Below, in pieces: positions 29,759 to 41,581 of a stretch of DNA of 41,599 bases. The DNA is taken from contig MSJH02000719.1 of assembly GCA_001931875.2 (NCBI GenBank), positions 1 through 41,599 on the forward strand, read 5' to 3'. The translations under genes were made by a program, and so were the position numbers. Position 1 is the stretch's first letter; each line of letters opens with the position of its first letter. A model generated the notes under the pieces. The model was not told the DNA's origin. It saw only the letters and a list, made by a program, of their open reading frames with translations, and searched no databases. Source of the stretch: Byssochlamys sp. IMV 00236 (taxonomy: Eukaryota; Ascomycota; Eurotiomycetes; Eurotiales; Thermoascaceae).

Positions 29759-32700
29759 ATGTCTAATCAAGATATTGAATTGTCGTCTGCACCATTTGCA
29801 CCTCATAGCAACATCAAGAAAAGAAAAACTACTCATAATGGCTCTTCGCAGCAACTAAGCTCGTTTGAGCATGAGTTACAAGCATTAAATGAACATATGG
29901 ATCTCGATATCAAAGGTGCTTGTCTTTTATAGATCTATTAATCTTTGTAACTGATAAGTCTTTTAGCTGAAAATACAGAAGCTGCTTGGGCTCGTCCTCC
30001 ACCTCCACCTATTGATCCTTCAAAGGATTCTATTGGTAATTACAAATAACAGGCTTTACTTTACCTTTTTACCAAGATCATACTAGTGTTTCAACAGATT
30101 GAAGTCGATGAATACATGAATTACAATATCCGCCAGCCCATGATCAGAATGTATGGCGTTACCAAGGTAACTGCTTTTCTTTTCCCAAAAAACAGCAAGC
30201 ACTAGAAATATTAACTCTATTGAAGGCCGGAAATAGTGTTCTTTGCCATGTGAAGGGATTCTATCCTTATTTCTACTTTCCAGCTCCAAGAGGCTTTCAA
30301 CATAGTCATCTTCCAGCATTGAAGCAATCTCTTTCGGTTAGTAGCAACGCTTATATAAACCAAATGTCAATCAGTTTCTGATCAACTCGATCTAGTCTGC
30401 CCTTGGATTCAATAATGTCGTTCATTCCTTGGAAATTGTCATGAAACAGAGCATTTATGGCTTCAATGGCAACAAAAAGTCGCCTTTTATACGAGTCACA
30501 GTGTTGGATCCAAGGGATATCTCAAAGTGTAAGAACAAGATAGAAGCAGGCGTATATGTCCCTGGTTTGGAAAATCCTTGTCAGTCTGATACAACATTCG
30601 AAAGCAATCTTAGTTATGTTCTTCGATTCATGATTGACTGTAAAGTGATGGGCTCAAATTGGATTGAACTGCCTGCTGGAACATACTCCTTTTTGGAAAC
30701 AAAGACATCACATGCACAAATAGAAGTCGAGATACAGTAAGTTCAAGCAAAAGGAATAGAAAAGGAAAACTAGTGATGTAACACATTCTGCTGATAGATA
30801 TGATCAACTCATTAGTTACTCTTCAGAAGGCGAATGGTCCGATATTGCTCCATTGAGAATTCTAAGTTTCGATATTGAATGCGCTGGTAGAAAGGGGGTA
30901 TTTCCTGAACCTAGTATGGATCCTGTTATTCAGATTGCATCTGTTGTTCAGATACAAGGTAAGAGAACCAGAGAAAAACTTGGTTATCCCAAGCTTAACA
31001 CTTGTGATATCTAGGTCATAAAAAGCCATTTATCAGAAATGTTTTTACCTTGGATACTTGTGCACCTATCGTGGGCTCCCAAGTGCTATCATTTCAAGAC
31101 GAGAAAGAACTTTTGCAAAAGTGGAGTGACTTTATAAGAGAAGTTGACCCTGATATGATCATTGGCTATAACACCACAAACTTTGATTTTCCATACTTGC
31201 TGGATCGAGCACAACACTTGGGAGTTACAAAGTTTCCATTTTTAGGCAGAATAAAAAACATCAAAACAGAGGCAAAGGATACAAAATTTCAATCTAAAGC
31301 CTTTGGTACACGTGAAAACAAATCAATCAACCTTGAAGGTCGTCTCCAATTGGATATTCTTCAAGCTGTTCAAAGAGATTATAAACTTCGCTCATATACC
31401 CTCAACTCTGTCTCTGCAGAATTTCTGGGCGAACAAAAGGAAGATGTGCATCACTCGATTATTACTGAACTACAGAAAGAATCCCCAGAATCTCGTCGAC
31501 GTTTGGCTGTTTATTGTCTAAAGGACGCCTTTTTACCATTAAGATTGATGGACAAGCTCATGCTATTGTTCAATTATACAGAAATGGCCAGAGTTACAGG
31601 TATTCCCTTCAACTACATCTTGGTCCGTGGACAGCAAATCAAGGTCGTATCACAGCTATACCGTCGTGCGCGTGAACAAGACTTGGTTATTCCTGTTATC
31701 AAATCGGAAATGATGGATGAGCCATATGAAGGTGCTACAGTCATTGATCCTGAAAAAGGCTATTATGATGTACCCATTGCCACTTTAGATTTCACGTCAC
31801 TGTATCCATCTATCATGCAAGCTCACAACTTATGCTATACAACGCTCGTGAAGCCTGATGTTGTAAGAGAGCTGGGTCTGGTCAAAGATGTAGACTATGA
31901 AGTTACTCCTAACAACGATATGTTTGTTAAACCAAACCAAAGAAAGGGACTGCTTCCAGAAATTTTAGCTGATCTCTTGAGTGCTCGTAAACGCGCCAAG
32001 AACGATTTGAAAAAAGAAACTGATCCCTCTAGGCGCGCTGTGTTGGACGGAAGACAGTTGGCATTGAAGATTAGCGCCAACTCTGTCTATGGTTTTACTG
32101 GCGCCACTGTTGGAAAGCTGCCATGTCTTCAGATATCTTCTAGTGTCACTGCCTACGGTCGTGCAATGATTTTAAAGACAAAAGAAGCAGTAGAAGAGCA
32201 CTTTTCGAAAAAGAATGGATACAAGCATGACGCCAAGGTTATCTATGGTGATACAGATTCAGTCATGGTCAAGTTTGGTGTGGATAACTTGAAAGAAGCA
32301 ATGGAATTGGGCAGAGAAGGAGCCAGAATTGTGACTGAAAAGTTTATTCGTCCTATTAACCTTGATTTTGAAAAAGTGTATTTCCCATATCTGCTGATTA
32401 ATAAAAAAAGATATGCTGGGCTCTATTGGACAAGAGAAGATAAATATGATAAACTAGACGCTAAAGGTATCGAGGTAAGATTGACATTCTTTGGGGTTTT
32501 TCTTGTGGTAACCTTTCTTTCTTCTAGACTGTTCGACGTGATAATTGCCGTCTTGTGCAGAATGTCATTGCCAAGTGCCTTGACAAGCTGTTAATTCAAC
32601 GTGATGTGGAAGGTGCAAAAGCTTTTGTAAAGCAAACTATTGCAGATCTGCTGCAAAACAAGGTGGATCTGTCGCAACTGGTCATCACCAAGGCACTAAG

Positions 32701-33400
32701 TAAGTCTGATTATACTAACAAGCAACCTCACGTTGAATTGGCCGAACGCATGAGAAAGAGAGACCCTGGGTCTGCCCCTGCTCTTGGTGATCGAGTTGCC
32801 TATGTGATCATTAGAGCAGGCAACAACACTCCTACTTATGAAAGATCAGAAGACCCTCTCTATGTGTTGGATAACAATATTCCTATCGACACCAAGTATT
32901 ATCTTGAGCACCAACTATCAAATCCAATCATGCGTATTTTTGAACCCATTCTGGGTGATAAAACAGATAGTCTATGTAGTGTATTCACTGATGAAGTCAA
33001 TCGTTATCACTAATCATGTTCTTTTTATTTAGTGAGTGGTGCACACACTCGTACAGTGAACATTGCTACCCCCACCGTAGGAGGTTTAATGCGGTTTGCA
33101 GTGAAAACAGCCACCTGTCTTTCATGTAAGGCAGCACTTCCCAAGGGCGATAATTCAGCAACCTGTAAACAATGTAGAGATAAATTACCCGAACTGTATC
33201 AACATCATCTCAATAACTTGAACGAACTTGAAGTCAAGTTTTCAAGGTTATGGACACAATGTCAACGATGCCAACAATCACTACATCAGGATGTTATTTG
33301 CTCAAATAACGATTGTCCCATCTTTTATATGCGTAAAAAGGTGCAAAAGGACATGAATGAAATAACTGAGAAACTAAACAGATTTGACTATGAATGGTAA
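29759..33400 (+). CDS. POL3: DNA polymerase delta catalytic subunit (POL3)
   Basis: Nine exons (29759-29915, 29967-30035, 30087-30166, 30226-30336, 30396-30736, 30798-30958, 31015-32474, 32528-32975, 33033-33400) give 1064 aa, close to yeast and human length. This is the replicative B-family polymerase for the lagging strand. The 3'-5' exonuclease is intact: FDIECA near residue 278, [10 protein letters not shown] and YCLKD. Polymerase motif A is [10 protein letters not shown] (about 565), motif [13 protein letters not shown] and motif C YGDTDS (about 717). The C-terminal CysA (C971, C974, C985-988 region) and CysB (C1018, C1021, C1032) are complete; CysB holds the Fe-S cluster. Splice choices at 30036/30087 and 32976/33033 are fixed by phase and family continuity ([17 protein letters not shown]). 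Confidence 0.96.
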
Positions 33401-33468
33401 ATAAAGACAAGCTCTTGCGGACTTTAAACATGATTGTTTCCTTTTCTCTCTCTCTCTTTTATTTTCTA

Positions 33469-33945
33469 ATGACCAAAAGACCATTAGAAGACGCCAGTTT
33501 TGCAAACGTGTTACGACAAAAGCCAAGAGAAGATATCTCCTTTAAGCATCAAAATGGCATGTTGACCTTTTCAATGATAATAAAAAAAAAGAGTAGGGAA
33601 GTTTGAACTAATTTTCTAATTAGCAAAGCAAACTGTTCAACTGTTAATGAATGCTCAAAGGAATCTTTTAATACCACAACCAAACAATGACAATAACAAT
33701 AATACGTCGAGTACATGTTATCGCTGTAGTCATAATACGTGCATAAAATGTACCTATTGTGAACACGTCTTTTGTAATAATTGTATACAACAATGCATAA
33801 CGTGTCAGCTACCTTATTGCACAACCTGCTCAGAGATAGAGTAAGAATATGAACAACCCAAAAAGACATTTTCTCTGAATGCATATTTAATAGTTATTCA
33901 CAACCTATGGAGCAAGTATTTTGCTTCACTTGCAAACAGACATAA
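33469..33945 (+). CDS. Siva-family cysteine-rich protein
   Basis: Exons 33469-33592, 33624-33840 and 33894-33945 give 130 aa. The C-terminal half is a dense zinc-binding domain (TCYRC, CIKCTYC, FCNNC, CITC, YCTTC, then IDYS and FCFTC). Its spacing and final IDYS...VFCFTC match the Siva domain of the CD27-binding apoptosis regulator of animals. The middle KKKTKQTVQLLMNAQ parallels Siva's EKTKRLL segment and an Asn-rich linker follows. In a fungus a CD27 role is impossible; a conserved zinc-scaffold role is inferred. Intron 1 would be only 31 nt (GTAGGG, ACTAAT, TTAG), the only choice that keeps phase. The gene starts 68 bp after POL3 on the same strand. Confidence 0.65.
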
Positions 33946-34215
33946 GACATATCACATTCAATATATATACATGGCATCTTATGTTGAATAGAGGGAAAGA
34001 GAAGAAGAGCATCAGAAGAAGAAAAGAGAGAGAGAGAGAGTCGTTTTATCATTTGTATCTAATTAAACAACCATTGTGTGCACTGTCTTTTATTTTTTGT
34101 TATTCAGTCAAAAGGGAAATTCGGTGGCTTGGGGAGTGGACTCCAAAAAAAAATATTTCTCAATACGGGCCCTCCAGTTCCAATTGTTCTTTCTTTTTAC
34201 CACTTTGTATTAAAC
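33946..34215. promoter_or_regulatory. RPS21 upstream region
   Basis: 270 bp with a GA microsatellite (about 34024-34040), a GGGCCC palindrome near 34166 and a pyrimidine-rich tract (about 34186-34205) just before the RPS21 start, as is usual for ribosomal protein transcripts. No second gene is visible. Confidence 0.4.
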
Positions 34216-34601
34216 ATGGAGAACTCTGAAGGCCAACTTGTTGATCTCTACATTCCTCGCAAGTGGTAAATAATAAAACTTGTATATACGGTTTATCTTT
34301 TTTGACATTGACATTCTATATGTAAATTATAGCTCTGCCACCAACCGTCTCATTACTGCCAAGGACCATGCCTCTGTTCAAATTAATGTAGGCGATGTCA
34401 ATGCTGATGGTCGTTATGCCAACACCTTCTCCACCTATGCTTTCTGTGGCTTTGTTCGTAAGGAAGCTGAATCTGACGACTCCCTCAATCGTCTTGCTCA
34501 ACAAGATGGCTGTAAGTATTGTAATAATATATGTTACTGTCATTTGCTAACATTTATGTGTGTGTACAGACTTGAAGAACGTCTTCTCTTACCAACAATA
34601 A
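34216..34601 (+). CDS. RPS21: 40S ribosomal protein S21 (eS21)
   Basis: Three exons (34216-34265, 34333-34511, 34570-34601) encode 86 aa, the normal eS21 length. Family landmarks are [14 protein letters not shown] (split by intron 1), [21 protein letters not shown] and [14 protein letters not shown]. The protein sits on the 40S platform and is needed for 18S rRNA 3' maturation. The start is the only ATG that gives the conserved N-terminus [12 protein letters not shown]. Confidence 0.96.
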
Positions 34602-34698
34602 ACATATAAAAATAAGCGTTTGTCTTAATTAATAAAAGCAACCGTCTTTTTTGATGAGTGTTTTTTTTATTGGGATATCAAAACTTGCTATATATAAC

Positions 34699-35236
34699 TT
34701 ATCGTCTCTTTTTTCCTTTTTTTCCTTTTGGTGCCTGCTTTGGCGCTGTTGCCTTTGTCTTTGAAGGAGCTGCCTTTGGGGCTTGCTCAGTTGCTTCTGC
34801 CATTATCGTGTCTTCTTCTATAAAGGAAAGCTTGTTAGTAATCCTTTGTTTTACATGATTCTTTAAAGTCATCACTCACCGATGGGTCCTTTACTCATCA
34901 TCTGCAACATTAAGTCACTGTTTAAGCTGATAAACTTTTTCAAGTCAGTCATTTGGTTCGTTTTATATTTGATATTCTGTATTCTAATCGTTAGTCCTTC
35001 TTTCTCTTTCTCTATAATAATATCTAAAGTACATTACAGTTCTATCATCTGTCACTTTCAAGACAAGTTCCCCATTTCCACGGTGGAATGTATGCACATA
35101 ACGAGTCTAGAGTAAAAAAAAATAAAATAAATAACAAGCGTAGAGGTATATTCCTTGTTTACATTACTTGTTCAGGCGAAGCAACATAGATGTCTATTGC
35201 TGCCTTTTGAAACTCGTCCCAATTGCTAATATACAT
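34699..35236 (-). CDS. SRP9: Signal recognition particle Alu-domain protein SRP9
   Basis: Four minus exons (35236-35168, 35106-35033, 34983-34880, 34817-34699) give 121 aa. The SRP9 fold is evident: NWDEFQKAAIDIYVASPEQ, RYVHTFHRGNGELVLKVTDD and KYKTNQMTDLKKF correspond to the three conserved blocks of SRP9 that pair with SRP14 on the Alu end of 7SL RNA to arrest elongation. After the core, about 40 residues form a Lys/Ala/Pro-rich basic tail (KATAPKQAPKGKKGKK), longer than in animals and likely RNA-binding. The second donor (GTACTT at 35032) was preferred over GTAATG at 35037 because only it restores frame with the acceptor after CTAACGATTAG. Confidence 0.83.
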
Positions 35237-35496
35237 AACGTAATTTGGAGATAAATCAACTCAAGCATTGAAATTCAATATAGTTGGTTTATAACAGCGC
35301 ACAAGCTGAATATAAGCCACTATTGCACTTTAAAGATCAAAAAAAAATGGGAGCCAAATTGCACTCAATGCCTCCCCCCTGACTCAGCTTAAGACAAAGT
35401 AACATTTACAAAATATGCAAGTTGAGAAGAGATAATATATTTATTTCTATGACAGGCGTGTGTTCTTTGTTCTTTGTATTATAGTTTCGAAAGCCA
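35237..35496. other. Short intergenic stretch between SRP9 and the secreted-peptide gene
   Basis: 260 bp, AT-rich, containing the SRP9 promoter (A-run near 35339-35347, C-run near 35374) and the 3' flank of the small peptide gene. No additional feature recognised. Confidence 0.35.
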
Positions 35497-35667
35497 TCAT
35501 GTTTGGTGAATATTAGGTATATTGCCAGTCAAAAGGTATCTGTTCTTTTCCCCTTGTGCAGTGATTTTTTGTCTAATTGATTCTGGCAACGAATAGGTAA
35601 TAGGTATTGGATAACCCATGACTACTAAAGAAATGAGAATGATAAAGTATGAAGCTTGCAATTTCAT
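35497..35667 (-). CDS. Small secreted peptide, hypothetical
   Basis: A 56-codon intronless ORF. The first about 26 residues (MKLQ, then a run of Ile/Leu/Val/Phe, then GYP and TYS) form a clear signal peptide. The mature part is about 30 residues, polar and without cysteines (LPESIRQKITAQGEK, LLTGNIPN). A TATAAATATAAATA element on the minus strand lies about 35-50 bp upstream of this ATG, which supports a promoter here; the longer frame to 35718 would overlap it. I recognise no family. It could be a species-specific secreted peptide or a chance ORF. Confidence 0.4.
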   Translation of the reverse strand: MKLQASYFIILISLVVMGYPIPITYSLPESIRQKITAQGEKNRYLLTGNIPNIHQT

Positions 35668-35870
35668 CGTCTTTATGAAAGAAAAAGAAAGACACTGGTA
35701 TTTATATTTATATGTCATGCAAAAGGTAGATCATTTGGGAAGCCTCCTTAATAATTATTCACTTGGCATTAAAGTAGCTGTACATTTTATTTATGGAAAC
35801 ATAAATAAAAATGGGTATATGCTCAATTGATAACCCATTAAATACATCACTTCATACACAGGACGGGTCT

Positions 35871-38800
35871 TTATCTTGATTTATGAGGTCTCTCGGATGA
35901 ACCACTGAGATTATACACTTGCCAGTATGAAAGACTTGCACCCCTTGTTTCTTTACATCTATACAAAATAGTTAGTTACTATAATCTTTAATGCTATCAT
36001 TTACCTTCCGCCTAAAGTCGTTCCTCCCAAGAAGGTGGCATCAAAGACGACATCAATCACTTTATCAAGTACACCAACAACTGTGCCTTTCAATCCAAGA
36101 GGTACAGAACCGGTATCCGTTACGTAAATAACACGATCGCCCAAAGCAAAGGATTGGTTAATTAGCTTATAAGGTGCATCGGAAGGTCTAAGCAAATTCT
36201 TTCGAGGCGTGTTATTGACAATAATTTTCGTTCTTGATTCTTTATCATATCGCTGTTGATACTCTTTAGCGGCTTCTTCGATCATAAGAACATAATCCTA
36301 ATAAACTAATAAGTGTCTGACTACAGAGCATGATAAACTACATACACTCTGCAATTCCACAGTACTATGAGGAGCCCTAGGTAAATCATGTACTTTTCTT
36401 TCCTTAATCCATTCTTTCATCTTGTGCAAGTACTTATAGCCTTCGTTAGTCCAACCAAAGTCAGATACATCCATCATCAGGTTATCCTTCTTGTTATTCA
36501 ACATTTCAATAAACTCTGGGAATGTAGTTGTGTACTCCTTGATAAGTTGAACAGCAAGTGTAGAGTATTCCCAATAACCAGCAGAAGGATTCTTGCGCGT
36601 GTAGCCAGGCACTTTCTCTCCTCGAGATTCAAACTTCAGATTAAGCCCAATGTTTAGCTTTTGTCCTGTACGCTCTACAACCTGAAGTGATGAAGTCAAC
36701 TTGGCCAAGGTGAGAGAACTGATATTGAGCTCACGAGCAACAGAATGAGCAGGTTGATAAGTGATTTCTTTTTCCTGCTTATTGACAATTGCATAACCAA
36801 AACGAGGTTCATGTTCAAAACGTGGGTTGCGGATTTTGGTCGCCTGGACATTAATACCATGTGGTCCATGACCAATGACCTTTACCTTTGTACCAGCAAG
36901 CACGCCAAAGGTAAAGAAGCAGTGAGAACCCACAGGATGGCTCACCTGAATGGGTGGAGCAGGCTGTTCGATAAATCGAGGATCAGGATTAGCCACCTTG
37001 ATGACAATAGTCTGGAAAGGAATGGTCTCAGCCAAGGTAGGATGATCATATTGCTTGACGAGCGCACCTTCCTCGTTTTGACACATACCCTTCAAAAGAC
37101 AAACGTGTGCCAAAACATCTGTTTCACCAATCAATAGACCAAATCGTTTGCTGCGTATATGGTCATGGCGACTGACGGTGTTGTACCAGTCATCTCGCTC
37201 TCTGTCGTTCCATTTATGTTCCAAAAAGTGCTTTCCTCCATTTGAGTCAAGGGAGACATGATATTTGCATTCAGCGTTTGAGACACCAATGACGACAGCT
37301 TCCTTCAAATAGGGGTATCCAACATATACCGTGCGATAGATGAAGAGCTTGGCAAGCTCACGAAGACTGGCATTCTTGAATCGATTCTTGATGTACACGA
37401 CCACTGATTCATTCGTACTGTCCTGTTGGAATACGCGAACTCCGTGATTTGCAATATGGAAGTCATGTGCTATCGTATGCAATGATGGAAAACCTGCCAA
37501 AGCCTCCTTACCAAGCTTAGCACCTGGTAATAAACCTTTACGCAAACCATGACTTGAAAGCACTGGCAAATGATACTGTGTCTCACGAACAAAGCAAGGG
37601 CGGACATCGGGGAATTTTCCTGGCAATGGGCTTTTGAAGACGGGCCAAGTTTTAGGATCACCCTTTGCGAGAGTTTCATCATATACAAATTTGTAACTTT
37701 CGCCAAATCTGGCCATCTCCCGTTCTTCCTTGGTCAATCGTGGTTCCCTTTGCTTCATAGCATCCAAGAGTCGCTGCTCATCAATGAAAGGAATTCGTAC
37801 GATCGCTTCCCAGTCTTGCTTTTTACCATTCATGTCGGTATCAAAGTCAGATGGATAGAAATCAATGATGGGTGAATCAGGGTCTGTCATGAGATCTTGA
37901 TAGGCGGCAGGCAGCAACTTTCTACTAAGAGCAGGTAATACTCCCATAAGCTGTTCATAGGGCTTGAAGGGTTGACCAAGGGTAAATGAATAGTCTTGGA
38001 AGCGAGCAATATCCTTGAGATCAGAAATCTTGGGTGCATAGTGATATGGATAAAACCAACTCCAGGAGGCGACACCATTGTAATAATATTGAAGCACCCA
38101 TTGAATACCGATAATATAAGAGCTGACGAGTTTATCCATCTGCTCTTGATTGTCAATGTCAATGTCCATCTTTTCCTTGTAGTAGTCAGCCTTCCATTGC
38201 TTGAATGCGGCTTCAAATTTAGCCTTTTCTTCTCTTTCAATCTGTTCCCTGCTGACTTCTTCAGGTATGATCTCAGCATTCTCGTACTTCTTCAGCACAC
38301 GATCACGGGCGGCAATAGCTTCTTCGTCTACATCTGATTCCTCACTCGTTGTTGATGGGCTATCGTCCGTATCATCAGCATACAAATTATGGGTGAATGA
38401 AAGTTCTACTTCCGTCATCTGGTGAGACTGACTCCATGCATACACATAAGACATGTTGAGTTCTTTTGTAAGTTTATCTAGAAACTTTTTATCGCGACTC
38501 TTTAATGGGAACGCGAAATGAAGGGTTGATTCAGTGTTTAATTTAGGTGGAGTTACTAGAAAATCGCGTATTTTGCCAAAGATCTCTGCTTGATGTTCAG
38601 TAATGCTCAACCTATCAGTTGCCTTCTTGCGTTCTATTTCATGGAGCAGTTCTCTAGCATTATCACCATCGGGTAACTTTCCGACAAGGTAAAGAGCGTC
38701 AATATTTTCGGCTTCAAATGCTTCTTTTTCGACGACGGCAGATATTTGATCTAGTACTTTCTGAAGTCTGCTGAACTCGACATGTCCACCATCTTGTAAG

Positions 38801-39938
38801 TAACCGTCACATGTTGGTAATACTTCCTTGTAAACCTTAAAGATAAGGCCCAAAGCGCCTTCGTTGATATGCAAATTGGGTAAGTTGGGTAAAAAGTCAT
38901 TACCGATAAATAGAGCAAGTAAAATAAAATCATCCAAGATGCGTTCAAAGTCATAGCCAAATGAAAGAGTATTCCTTAATGCACTAAATTCCATATCCAA
39001 ATACTCTCTCATTAAGCATAAGTGCAGTAGATAGAAGCTTTGGTTTTCAACACTAGAAAAGAAAATATGAACAAACCCGGACAAGTTTCTTGGAGGTTAT
39101 TTTAAAAAGCTTACCTTGCAATCTTCTTCTTTTGGTGTTTACCAAATACTACTTCTTCACGTAATAAAGCAAAATGAGGGTCGTGACTTAACAAACCAAG
39201 CATAAGCAAGTCAGCATCCAGACCATATAAGCAATGTCTTGTATTTGGATCATAATCTGGCTGTGCTTTTGACAGACGAATGTACTCCATGATCTTATGC
39301 TCTCCTTCACCTGGTACTTCGGGGCCCGACAGGACAATTTCCACATTTCGCCAGTTGGCGTCTTCTTGAACCTTTTTCGAGATAAAGTAGCGTAATTGCT
39401 GTGTGAGCTTGATCATAAACGGGGTTCCGGGTGTAATACAATTGGTATCAAATGGGGCTTCCGGGGGTAGTTCCTCGCCGTTCTGTATAGCCTTTCGTCG
39501 AGCATCTTCCGCGTCCTTGGCAGTTCGGAAACGACGTGAACGTTGTTGGTTCATTTTAGCACGTGGAGCAACACCGTCGATGGCCATAAAGAATAATTTT
39601 TTAGGCTTAATCTTGGAAAAGAGGTGGTCAATGTATTGAAAGATGCCTAACCAGATTTGCTCCTCTGTGATGCGAAAGTGAGGATCATCCGAATTGTTGT
39701 GCGAGCAGTTATGTACAATGCCGTTCATGTCCAAGTAAAGGTTATCTTTTTTAAAGGAATGTCAATGCATGTTTTCAATACATAAAAACAAACTAACCAA
39801 ATTCTGGAATGCCGTTGTCAGTAATAAGTTCGGAACACATCGGATAGCGTTCACTATAAGACGAGATTAGCTATAGAAACATAACAACATACACACTATT
39901 ACTAACCTAATCCATCGAAAAAACTTGGGAATACCCAT
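35871..39938 (-). CDS. XRN1: Cytoplasmic 5'-3' exoribonuclease XRN1
   Basis: Six exons (39938-39907, 39853-39798, 39745-39115, 39052-36346, 36297-36005, 35958-35871) encode 1268 aa. XRN1 degrades decapped mRNA. The N-terminal nuclease starts MGIPKFFRWISERYP and contains LDMNGIVH, PGEGEHKIMEYIR, LDADLLML and IGNDFLPN, covering the acidic residues that bind Mg2+. The PAZ/Tudor-like, winged-helix and SH3-like domains follow; the SH3-like part reads FALGDRVIYV and GLKGTVVGV. The protein ends about 35 residues after that, so the long disordered tail of yeast (1528 aa) and animal Xrn1 is absent. Donors at 36345 (GTATGT) and 39906 (GTTAGT) were fixed by phase. Two exons carry only the first about 29 residues. 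Confidence 0.95.
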
Positions 39939-40061
39939 CTCGTAATAAGGTCTCTTTTTTTATTATTGTAAAAGGAAAAAGGAGAATAAAAGCAACGGAA
40001 AATTAACATTTCAAAAAATAGCTGCGTCGTTTTATATATTAGACCAATCGCTGCATGAGTT

Positions 40062-41557
40062 TTACTGCTGAGACAACTTTAGATGGTAAGATTTGGGCCT
40101 AAGTTTAGGGTTGAGTATAAATGATGTTGATGATGTTATCTTTCTTTACCTCGTAAACTGACCAAATCCTTGTTTGCTCATTGAGAATCCCAAACCACTG
40201 TCTTTTGCACCTACCCAAGCCAAAGCTGGATCAATGTAGTCACAGCGATTCATGAACCATGTTCCTGTCTCAATCTGATCTCCTATCTCTATTGCCTTTT
40301 CTTCATTTGTTGTCCAAATGCTAGCGGTCAGACCATACTTGGAGTCATTCATCAATCGAATGGCTTCCTCATCTGAGAATACTTTCATGATGGGTAAAAC
40401 AGGACCAAACGTTTCTTCAGTCATCACCAACATGTCATGGTTGACGTTGACCAAGATCTGTGGTCCTACATAAGCTGTTCCAGGTTTATCTGCTGGGAAT
40501 GTCTCGATCAAAGGTTTAGCTCCCTTTTCGATAGCATCCTTTATGTGTTCCCGAACAGTATTGGCAAATCTAAGATTAGCCATCGGACCTATGGTTGTTT
40601 CTTGCTTGGAAGGATCACCAAGGACATAGTTCTTTTTTAATAGGATTAGATCATATTGAAAGCAAAGGTAAAGTGACTATTTACCTTTGTTAATGCGACT
40701 GCCTTTTGTACAAATGCATCATAGATGCTCTCGTGAACATAGCAACGTTCAATAGAACAACAGCACTGTCCAGAATTGAAAAATGCACCATCAACAATGT
40801 TTTCGACAGCAAAGTCCAAGTTTGTATCTGGTAAAACATAGGCTGGGTCTTTTCCTCCAAGCTCCATTCCACAGCCAATCAAGTGTTCACAATTCCCGAT
40901 GGCTCTTCTGATCTGTTTGCCCACAGCGACGCTTCCAGTAAAGTTTACGTATTGGATTAGAGGATGCTGTACGAGATAATTGGCTTCCTTGTCCTGTACA
41001 TGAATAGCCTGGATGGCATTATGAGGCACACCTGCTTCTCTCAAGGTGTCAACAAATATATCTGCACATTGAGGTGTTTGAGGAGACTGTTTCAACAAGA
41101 CGGTATTACCAGCCAAGAGTGCCGGAATCACGTTATTGACCGTGGTCAAGTAAGGATAGTTCCAAGCAGCGATAATAAAAACGGGACCTAGAGGTTCCTT
41201 ACGTTGAAAGCGCTTGACGACACCAGGAACATGTTCGATGATGGTGTCCTTTAGGCTTTCTTCTGCTACGGATACCATATATTTGGCTCTTTCCAAAACA
41301 CCCTTCACCTCACCATGTCCGTAACGTATGGGTCTTCCCATCTGTTTGGTGATAGAAGAAGCCACCAGGTCCTTCTTTTGCTCAAAGAGAGTACAAAACT
41401 TTTCCATGATGGCTACTCGTTTAGCAACTGGTACTTTTTTCCACTCAAGAAAGGCCTTTTGAGACTGTTGAACGGCGTCATCTACTTGTTCTTGAGAAAG
41501 GCAATCCACTTCATACACAATAGATTGATCAATAGGTGAAGTTACTTGGATTCTCAT
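40062..41557 (-). CDS. NAD(P)-dependent aldehyde dehydrogenase
   Basis: Three exons (41557-40685, 40631-40150, 40098-40062) encode 463 aa. Landmarks of the ALDH superfamily are present: AAWNYPYLTTVN (substrate Asn), NTVLLKQSPQTP, NFTGSVAVGK (NAD Rossmann), Glu232 in GMELGGKDPAYV, and Cys266 in FNSGQCCCSIER (usually GQSCC; here a triple Cys). TEETFGPVLPI and SKYGLTASIW lie in exon 2, and the last exon gives PKSYHLK, a typical fungal C-terminus. No N-terminal targeting signal is seen, so it is probably cytosolic. The substrate cannot be told from sequence; the group with GMELGGKDPAYV is generally assigned to medium-chain or glyceraldehyde/succinate-semialdehyde-like oxidation. Its 3' end lies 123 bp upstream of the XRN1 start, on the same strand. 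Confidence 0.93.
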
Positions 41558-41581
41558 TTTTATATGTAAAAAAGAAGAAGG

